Positions 57,107 through 64,000 of a stretch of DNA of 64,000 nt are shown piece after piece. The position numbers and the translations under genes are program-made. Origin of the DNA: Tolypocladium sp. Sup5 PDA-1 (taxonomy: Eukaryota; Ascomycota; Sordariomycetes; Hypocreales; Ophiocordycipitaceae); NCBI GenBank assembly GCA_000750105.3, contig JPHH03000056.1, positions 1 through 64,000 on the forward strand, read 5' to 3'. Every line of letters starts with the position of its first letter. Within the stretch, counting starts at the first letter, position 1. The notes below the pieces were generated by a model. The model did not search any database. It saw only the letters and a program-made list of their open reading frames with translations, and was not told the origin of the DNA.

Positions 57107-58021
57107 GGTGAAGACGGTATGTGGTGTCGTCGTGTGAGTTGACGTGAGATGCGCTGATGACAAATGCGCTCTGAGTGTGATGTCGCTCCGAGTTGACGTT
57201 TGTAGGTTGTGAGCAGCTCAGGAGAGATCCGATAAGAATATATAGTCGTAGATACAGGTGCTCAGTGTGCAAGCTTGCGCATGAAATAAAGAAGAAAGAA
57301 TAATCATATATATGGAACGTGGGACCGAATCGCGCGGAACCCGACAAAGGTTGAGCGAGGTCATCTCGCCATCTTCGGGCAACTTCGGCGCTGCTTGGTA
57401 ATACGTCACTGCCCTCTGCCTGACAGATGACTGATGGAGGTACTTCGTACAGCGCCACAGACAGCGGCAGCCAAGGACTGTGCCACAGGAGGCAAGGTCA
57501 CATGAGGCGCAGCCCCGGAGATACACGTTCCCGCAAACCCCAATCTCGAAAATACCGACGCGCCGTACGACGTAGTAATTGCAGAATCTCACCCATGGCT
57601 TCCAGTATGGCTTCCAGTATTACTCAACCTTTCTTGTGCCTAGCCTTAATAATGTGCAAAGTGTTTCTCACTCCCCCTGCTCAAAGTTCATGATGCACGA
57701 GCAAGGGATGAGCGAACTGTCAAAATGTGCTAGTCCCAATCGGGCCAACGTGTCCCGGTCCTGACGCACGGCAGGAGCTCCAGTGGCACTTGAGCCAGTG
57801 AGCTCACTGTCGCGATCGTGTCCTTTTTCCCATCAACGCCGCAAGCAGCTCCCTTGAATTGAGGTGAATCCCAGCTTCAACACCACCACAACCACTCAAT
57901 CACCCATCGCAAACCCGCGCCGTCTGCCGTCAAACCAACTGCCTGCTGCTTCCGCAGCGACACCCCGGGTCGTCCCTCTGCAACCTTCCAGAAACCCGCG
58001 TCGCGACGCAATTCAACCAAG
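57107..58021. promoter_or_regulatory. Divergent promoter region between the WLM protease and erd2
   Basis: 915 bases between divergent starts. TACTTCGTA at 57441-57449 and a TATATAG stretch near 57238. No gene seen. Confidence 0.45.
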
Positions 58022-58839
58022 ATGGGGCTCAACATCTTCCGCATCACTGGTACGTCGTCGCGGCCCTGCGCCCTGCCTTTGTCGCGCGATGCTGACTGTC
58101 GCAACAGCGGATCTCTCGCATCTGGCGAGCATCTTCATCCTGCTGCACAAGATGGTGCAGATGAACGTACGAATCCCCGCCCCCTTCCCGCTTCCGTGAA
58201 GGATCCCTGCTAACGACGCGCAGAGCTGCTCCGGCATCTCCTTCAAGTCACAGGCCCTCTACCTCTTCGTCTACGTAACGCGATATCTCGGTATGTCTTT
58301 CGACGACGCGGCGCGGTTGCCCAGACCCGGACTAACCAGACCCAGACCTCTTCTCGACCGAAAGCCTCTACAACGTCGTCTTCAAAATCATGTTCATCGG
58401 CTCCCAGGGCTACATCATCTACCTCATGACCAACGCCTACAAGCCCACGAATGACCCCAACGTCGACACCTTCCGCGTCCAGTACCTGCTCGGCGGCGCC
58501 GCCGTCCTGGCCATCCTGTTCCCCTACAAGTACACCATGTCCGAGATCCTCTGGGCCTTTTCCATCTGGCTCGAGTCCGTTGCCATCCTGCCGCAGCTCT
58601 TCATGCTGCAGAGGACGGGCGAGGCCGAGACCATCACGACGCACTACCTGTTCGCCCTGGGGAGCTACCGCGCTCTCTACATCCCCAACTGGATCTACCG
58701 ATACTTTGCCGAGCCCACGCACAAGCCCGACTGGATCGCCATTCTTGCCGGCCTCGTCCAGACCGTCCTGTACAGCGACTTCTTCTACGTCTACTACACC
58801 AAGGTCCTCAAGGGCAAGAAGTTTAAGCTCCCGGTATAA
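58022..58839 (+). CDS. erd2: ER lumen protein-retaining receptor Erd2 (HDEL receptor)
   Basis: Exons 58022-58049, 58108-58166, 58224-58290 and 58346-58839 give 215 residues, the normal length. Family text is continuous: RITADLSHLASIFILLHKM, SCSGISFKSQALYLFVY, RYLDLF, SEILWAFSIWLESVAILPQ, TTHYLFALGSYRALY and DWIAILAGLVQTVLY. Seven membrane helices. The receptor binds escaped HDEL/KDEL proteins in the early Golgi and returns them to the ER in COPI vesicles; the C terminus ends in a lysine-rich tail (KGKKFKLPV) used for that traffic. The early introns are typical of the gene in filamentous fungi. Confidence 0.97.
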
Positions 58840-59466
58840 TGGCGGAGCATCAGGAGACAAGAGGCGCGTCCGACATTGCTCTGGGAGCCCCCAGCGGGTC
58901 GAGAGCCAACGCCATTACGGTTCAAATGGTCATCCGACTCGAGCGACTGCGGCTGGTCGGCAAGAGCATGGAAACGGGAGACCCGAGCCAAAAACAAAAG
59001 CGACCCGGACTGGACGGGGCTGCCTGGGTGGCGTTGTTGGCGAACTTTGGGCAGAGTGCGATATGAGAATGGCATGGCCAGTGAATATGGGCTCGAGGAC
59101 GCTGTGAGACTACGATGTATAGACGGCGATTGACATTCCGGCGCATTCACCCAAGCTGGATGGTGGAGCCAAGGGGTTGCGTTGCGCAACAGCGGCCAGC
59201 ACGGATGGCTCCCCGGTTAGAGCCCGTCTTTGGTAGCAATTGTAATAATGAGACGATGTACTTTAAACCTGTAAGACGATTCGGGTTGTTCGTTCAGTAA
59301 TCTATTGCTCTTCTCAGCGCTACTCGCAGTACGCTCACACTTTGACTTTGGGGGGACTTCGAGGTCACGTGATCCGAACTCTCCGGGCGCATCACCTCTA
59401 CGACGACGCATTGTCATCATCAACCTCTCTACACCACGCATCGTCCACCCCAGAACCACCGGCAAC
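58840..59466. other. Intergenic, promoter of taf10
   Basis: 627 bases; no gene seen. Confidence 0.6.
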
Positions 59467-60159
59467 ATGGCGAGCGAAGCGCCAGAGAACACCGAACAGC
59501 AGCCTCCCACGCAAAACGGGCAGCCCGAGCCGCGCCCCGTGGTCGATGGCCCCAATCCCCCACCGCCATCCGCGCCCAGCGGTTTCGAGCCCAGACTGCC
59601 GACGCGAAAGGACGTCTCGCTGCGCGAGTTCATGCACAAGATTGACGACTACGCTCCCATTGTGCGTTCCCTCTCTCAGCTTCGTTTTCTCCGGTAGAAG
59701 CTGGGGGCTAATGTTAAACAGATCCCCGACGCCGTGACGCATTACTACATGACCAAGGCCGGCCTCCCGCCGCCGCCGCAGACGGACCCCCGTCTGGCGC
59801 GCCTGCTCGCGCTCGCGACGCAGAAGTTCATCGCGGACATCGCGGCGGACGCGTACCAGTACAGCCGGATCCGGGCGTCGAGCAACACAAACGCCAACAA
59901 CCCGATGGGGTCGCTCGGCGCGGCGGCCGGCTTCCCGATCCCGGGCCAGCAGGCGGCCGGGCAGCCAGGCGGTGGCAAGGGCGGCGACCAGGGGGCCAAG
60001 GGCGGCGCGGCGGGCGCGCCGCTGGGCATCCAGCGGCCCGGGTTCGGCGGCGGCGGGCAGGGCGGCAGCCAGAACAGGACGGTGCTGACCATGGAGGACC
60101 TGGGCATGGCGGTGGGGGAGTATGGGGTCAATGTCAAGAGGAGCGAGTTTTACCGCTGA
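59467..60159 (+). CDS. taf10: Taf10-like subunit of TFIID and SAGA
   Basis: Exons 59467-59661 and 59722-60159 give 210 residues. A polar, proline-rich N terminus leads to the histone fold: LREFMHKIDDYAPIIPDAV, THYYMTKAGLPP and LARLLALATQKFIADIAADAYQYSRIR in order. The family loop between the second and third helices here is very glycine-rich (about 125-175). The last helix is TVLTMEDLGMAVGEYGVNV, followed by KRSEFYR. Taf10 pairs with Taf3, Taf8 or Spt7 through the histone fold. The intron (donor GTGCGT) falls right before IPDAV. Confidence 0.95.
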
Positions 60160-60475
60160 GGTGGTGCTCCTCTGGCTGCACGGCTCCTGGATGGGAGGGT
60201 ATGGCTGGCGGTTTCGGTCGCATGCATGGCGTTGATACGGTCTACGGCTTTGATATTGGGCAGGCGGCGTTTCGGATGGTTTCTGCTGCTCAGAATGGCG
60301 CCAGCAGTCACGGTTGATAAATTGATGATATCCCAAAACAGTGGCCTCTATAACCGCGCCGTGTGATCATTATGGTTCATGTTGGTACAGGTTTTGTACA
60401 GGGTATACGGCGCCAGCCATTGTATGGCCCCAGATGCTGCTCCTCGTCCGCCGTCCGCCTCTTGTCCCGTCCATC
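60160..60475. terminator. Convergent 3' region of taf10 and the uS19m gene
   Basis: 316 bases between two facing stop codons; 3' ends of both transcripts are expected here. No distinct signal was identified. Confidence 0.4.
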
Positions 60476-60959
60476 TTATTTCCTGTCCCAGATGTTCGGT
60501 TTCCGCGTCCTGTCCCTCACATTAGCACACCTCATACAATAATCACCCCCAGACACAGCAACCAAGGCGGGCGAAGGGGGCACGTACGGCGAAAACTCTC
60601 CCAGCTTGTGCCCGACCATGTCCTCGGTGATGGTGACCTGGTGGTAGTCCTTGCCGTTGTGGATCTCGAACTTGAGCCCGACGAAGTTGGGCAGGATGGT
60701 CGCGGCGCGGGCCTGCGTGCGCACGGCGGGTACCTTGTCGCCCTGCTTCTTGGGGAACACAATGGGGAGTCTGTTCGGGCGACGGGTTAGAGGCGAGCGG
60801 TCGGTGGTGTGGACGGAACGGGTTGGGTAGGTTCTTACGGGACAAGGTGTGGACCTAGGAGAGAAGCATTGTTAGCAGAGATTAGGGGGTTGGAGGGAAT
60901 GGAGCAGGGAGCGTACCTTTCCACACGGAGCGCTTGAGCAGCAGGCGGGTTGGCTGCAT
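60476..60959 (-). CDS. rsm19: Mitochondrial small-subunit ribosomal protein uS19m (Rsm19)
   Basis: Minus-strand exons 60959-60917, 60854-60839, 60770-60588 and 60509-60476 give 91 residues, the same as yeast Rsm19. The S19 signature is complete: LLKRSVWKGPHLVPLPI, RAATILPNFVGLKFEIHNGK, MVGHKLGEFSPTRK. The second exon is only 16 bases and encodes PHLV. Without the last intron the frame stays open but would replace the conserved SPTRK end with unrelated residues. Its job is in the head of the mitochondrial small ribosomal subunit. Its promoter is shared with the divergent J-protein gene. Confidence 0.95.
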
Positions 60960-61880
60960 TGTCGCTGTGGGTGTCGTCGAGGAGCTCGGAACGGATTCGC
61001 GAGTTGAGCCTGCGACGGACTGAAGAAGTTCCGCGATTGAGGCCGTGTCACGTGACTGTACAACGTCGTCGCGCACCCCGGTCTGCCCGCTTCCATGTGA
61101 GAACATGGGAGATTTTTGGATCAATTGATTGATATAGTTTACAGCATCTATGTACCCGGTTTGTATCCTTTTTCGTGTGTCTGTGGACTTGGTCTGTTGG
61201 AGTGATTGCATCAACCAGCGCCAGCCTGAAGCAGCTTATCAAAAGACGTGCAAGTTACCGTTACAAGTAACACATCTGAAGGCCGAGTACACTCGCCGAG
61301 GCTGATAGCGAGTAATCGATCTAAAAAGATCCCGTAGTAAGAATAAATATGAGAAACAATAGAGAAAACATAGAAATCGGCGCCTATTATCACCTGTTGC
61401 ATAACACGCCGATGGTATAGGGTAGGGGGGTATGACTTGTCGTATGAGCATCACGTGGCGTTGCTCGAGTCGTTCCAGACCCCTGTGGTTAGCGTGTTCT
61501 GGCGTAGTTTTGGCGGGCCCCGATTTCAAACCCGCAGTGGGCATCCTCTGGCCAGTTTGCAAGGTCGTGACCATTGACGACGGCTCCTCTCCCCCGACGC
61601 TCCATCCATTGCTTGCCATCTCGCGAGACAGGCCGTTTGCTCGCATCGCGATCCTTTGACAGATAATCGCCATACTGTCCCTCTCCTCGAGCCCTGAACC
61701 TTGTGGCTATCGACTCGTACGCGGCACCGTACCTTCGACTCGACCGACCACGACCTCTCCATCATATTGAACCACGCCGTCCATTCGAGCCTCCCACGCT
61801 ACGGTGCCGTTTATTCGATACCCAACAGCACTCTCATGCCATTTGGCTGCTAGCACACCACCATCTCCAGTCGCTTTCCG
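60960..61880. promoter_or_regulatory. Divergent promoter region of rsm19 and the J-protein gene
   Basis: 921 bases between divergent starts; short frames only, no gene seen. Confidence 0.45.
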
Positions 61881-63025
61881 ATGCCGAGCGCAACCGCCTC
61901 CGGCGCCAGCACGGGCGACTCGTCGGCTCGGTCCCGCGACCACAAGCAGGGGAACCAGGCGCGCGCATTCACAGTAGAGCAAAAGGAGGCTGTCCTGCGC
62001 ATTCGAAGATGCAACGCGACCGCCTTCTACGATATCCTCGGCCTCGAGAGCGTCAAGACGGCATGCACAGAGTCGGATATTAAAAAGGCCTACCGGAAAC
62101 AGTCGCTGCTGACCCACCCAGACAAGAATGGCCACGAACACGCCGACGAGGCCTTCAAGATGGTCAGCCGCGCGTTTGGCATCCTGGGCGACAAGGAGAA
62201 GCGGGACAAGTTTGACCGGTTCGGCACCGACCCGGACAGCCGGTTCGCGAGCGCGCAGGCGCAGAACCCCTTCTCGGGCTTTGCCTCGCGGCAACCGTCG
62301 GGCGGCATGCGCGGCGGCGGCGGCGGCATGTGGGAGGAGGAGCTGAGTCCGGAGGAGATGTTTGCGCGGTTCTTTGGCGGCGGCGGCGGCGGCGGCTTTG
62401 GCGGGGGACAATTTGGAGGTGAGAGCCGATCATCTTGAGCTTCGAGCGAGGAAAAGGAGACTTTGCTGACAACCCAGCGTTCGATACAGGCCCGCAGTTC
62501 GTCTTCAACTTCGGAGGCGGCCCCGGGATCCGCGTACACCAATTTGGCGGCGCCCGGCCACGGCGGCGTCCGCGCGAGGCGCAGCCCGGCCAGGAGCAAC
62601 AGGGCGGCGGCCTGCAGAACCTCCTCGGCCTCCTGCCCATCCTCTTCTTCTTCATCCTGCCCCTGATCTCATCGCTCTTCTCGGGCGGCTCGTCGACGCC
62701 GGCGACGCCGCGCATGGTCTACGACAACCCGCTGCACCCGTACACCGAGGGCCGCACCACGCCCAACCTCAACGTGCACTACTTTGTCGACCCGGCCGAC
62801 ATCACGGCGTACACAAAATCCAAGCTGAGCCAGCTGGACCGCACGGCCGAGATCAACCTGGTGCGGCACCTCCGCAACGAGTGCGACAACGAGCTGGTGC
62901 ACAAGCAGCGCCTGCGGGACGACGCCATGGGCTGGTTCTACCAGGACCCGGACAAGATGGCCAAGGCGGACGGGTTCAAGATGCCGTCGTGCGAGAGGCT
63001 GAAGACGCTGGGCATCAGCCGGTGA
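61881..63025 (+). CDS. hlj1: Hlj1-like ER membrane J-protein (DnaJ plus DUF1977)
   Basis: Exons 61881-62418 and 62478-63025 give 361 residues. The J domain (about 47-112) starts ATAFYDILGL and has H79-P-D81. A Gly/Phe-rich stretch (about 130-180, with FFGGGGGGGFGGG) is followed by one membrane helix (about 229-247, LLGLLPILFFFILPLISS) and the DUF1977 domain (NLNVHYFV, YTKSKLSQLDRTAE). This is the DNAJB12/14-Hlj1 layout: the J domain faces the cytosol, recruits Hsp70 to the ER surface and helps degrade misfolded membrane proteins. The start ATG follows a pyrimidine-rich leader. Confidence 0.93.
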
Positions 63026-63791
63026 GATGCCCGTGAAGCCGGGGGAGGATATTTCTTGTATGGGAAGGGGCCTGGAGTTGGCGTTTTCCTTTCTGCATGG
63101 CAAGTGTGCGCAAGCTGCATAGCAATGACATGGCATGGTAGCAGTTATGGGCTGTATTGAGTTGTCCGCGGCCGAGCTGACACGGCTACGAGCCACGCGG
63201 TGAACGTGTTCCAGAGGAGGTAATGAAAGCGGTCGCCGTGAGTTGGCCTTTGATCCCGTGGGCGTGTTTAGCCTTTGTGCTTGGGCCGTGCTTCGAGAAC
63301 ACTCCTCTATCTTCCGGTATGTGGAGCTGTGATTTGGCGATTGACTGCGGCATGTGTCGTTGACTGTTTCGGGTCCATGGACGAAGCTCATCAGAGCTAT
63401 TGCTGAAAAGCGAGGCGTTATACGACGGACTGGTGTGGGCTGTGGGCGAGAATACTCGAGGAGACCTATGGAGTACGTTGCTCTGTCGTTGCCGCCGTAT
63501 ATCAAAGAGGAGGGAAAGCAGGGAACTATGCTTCCTTTGTCACGTCGTCATCCTTTGCTGTGCCATTGGTTTCCGTTGTCTCGTCGGGCCCCTTTCACAT
63601 TGCTCTAAGAACTCACTCTATTTAGTACATACATACGGCGCTGGGATCTTCGCAATGTCATATATATAGCTTTCGCTTTAACTTAAAGACATCAGGTAGG
63701 TACCGAGACTCATCTCTAGCTTCGTCTCGTACATACGGCGGCAGAGCGCCAGAAAGCCCAGCACTCGCCACCAACCTCCGGCACAGCAAAC
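63026..63791. other. Intergenic, no gene seen
   Basis: 3' flank of the J-protein gene and possible promoter for what follows. Confidence 0.55.
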
Positions 63792-64000
63792 ATGACCGGC
63801 GAGATAAATTGGGGCGTCGTCATTGCTTGCTCGCTCACGCTTTTCCTCGGCGGGGACGAGGAACTTGCGTACCGGCAGAGCAACAGAGGCATCGTGCAAT
63901 GTCTCAGCGCCGCCCCTGTCGCGGGCCTTCCGACTTACCTACGATCCGCCGGCTCCCTCACGGACGGCTTGTTGACGTGCTTCTCGCCCTTTGAGTTCTG
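63792..64000 (+). CDS. Possible start of a gene cut by the window end
   Basis: An ATG at 63792 opens a frame that has no stop to base 64000 (about 69 codons, starting MTGEINWGVVIACSLTLFLG). The first 25 residues are hydrophobic enough for a membrane segment. No family is recognised, and chance is possible in GC-rich DNA. Confidence 0.25.
   Translation, partial: MTGEINWGVVIACSLTLFLGGDEELAYRQSNRGIVQCLSAAPVAGLPTYLRSAGSLTDGLLTCFSPFEF

Overview
The window is nuclear DNA of a filamentous ascomycete (Pezizomycotina, most likely Sordariomycetes; the species was not identified). Genes are split by many 45-80 base introns with GTRNGT donors and CTRAC-type branch points. Several families are typical of filamentous fungi: UstYa/DUF3328 proteins, a CFEM receptor-like protein and a NACHT-ankyrin NLR. 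All gene models below were spliced by eye; the exon lengths keep frame in each intact model.

Left part, about 1-47.7 kb, is accessory in character. It opens with an AT-rich block of LTR-like inverted repeats (1-1200), then an F-box protein and a beta-lactamase-like serine hydrolase. The region around 7.5-17.8 kb is the main find: a compact fungal RiPP (dikaritin-type) cluster. It holds a 90-residue secreted precursor with three near-identical 15-residue repeats bounded by Lys-Arg, four divergent UstYa-family oxidase genes, and an M3 zinc oligopeptidase. In the accepted pathway model Kex2 would cut the precursor at the KR sites, UstYa-type proteins would oxidise and crosslink the core, and peptidases would trim it. 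Next come a SAT4-type membrane protein, two small nucleotidyltransferase-like or unknown proteins, a methyltransferase broken by two homopolymer frameshifts, two decayed genes (one unidentified, one TRP/Flc channel), and an MFS transporter, M19 dipeptidase, P450 and SDR run (28.9-36.8 kb) that could be a second small metabolic group. A CFEM receptor-like gene, fragments of an eIF4A-like helicase and of an NB-ARC NLR, and a 1433-residue NACHT-ankyrin NLR complete this part.

Right part, 48.7-64 kb, is a dense conserved block: an Mch1-like transporter, Mre11, tRNA-Asp, a nitrilase, a Wss1/WLM protease, Erd2, Taf10, mitochondrial uS19 and an Hlj1-like J-protein. It has no visible transposon relics. 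The change from repeat-rich accessory DNA to housekeeping genes falls near 48 kb.

Limits: no similarity search was possible. Family calls rest on motifs recognised by eye, start codons are the best in-frame ATG, and intergenic stretches were inspected only for obvious coding or repeat signal.
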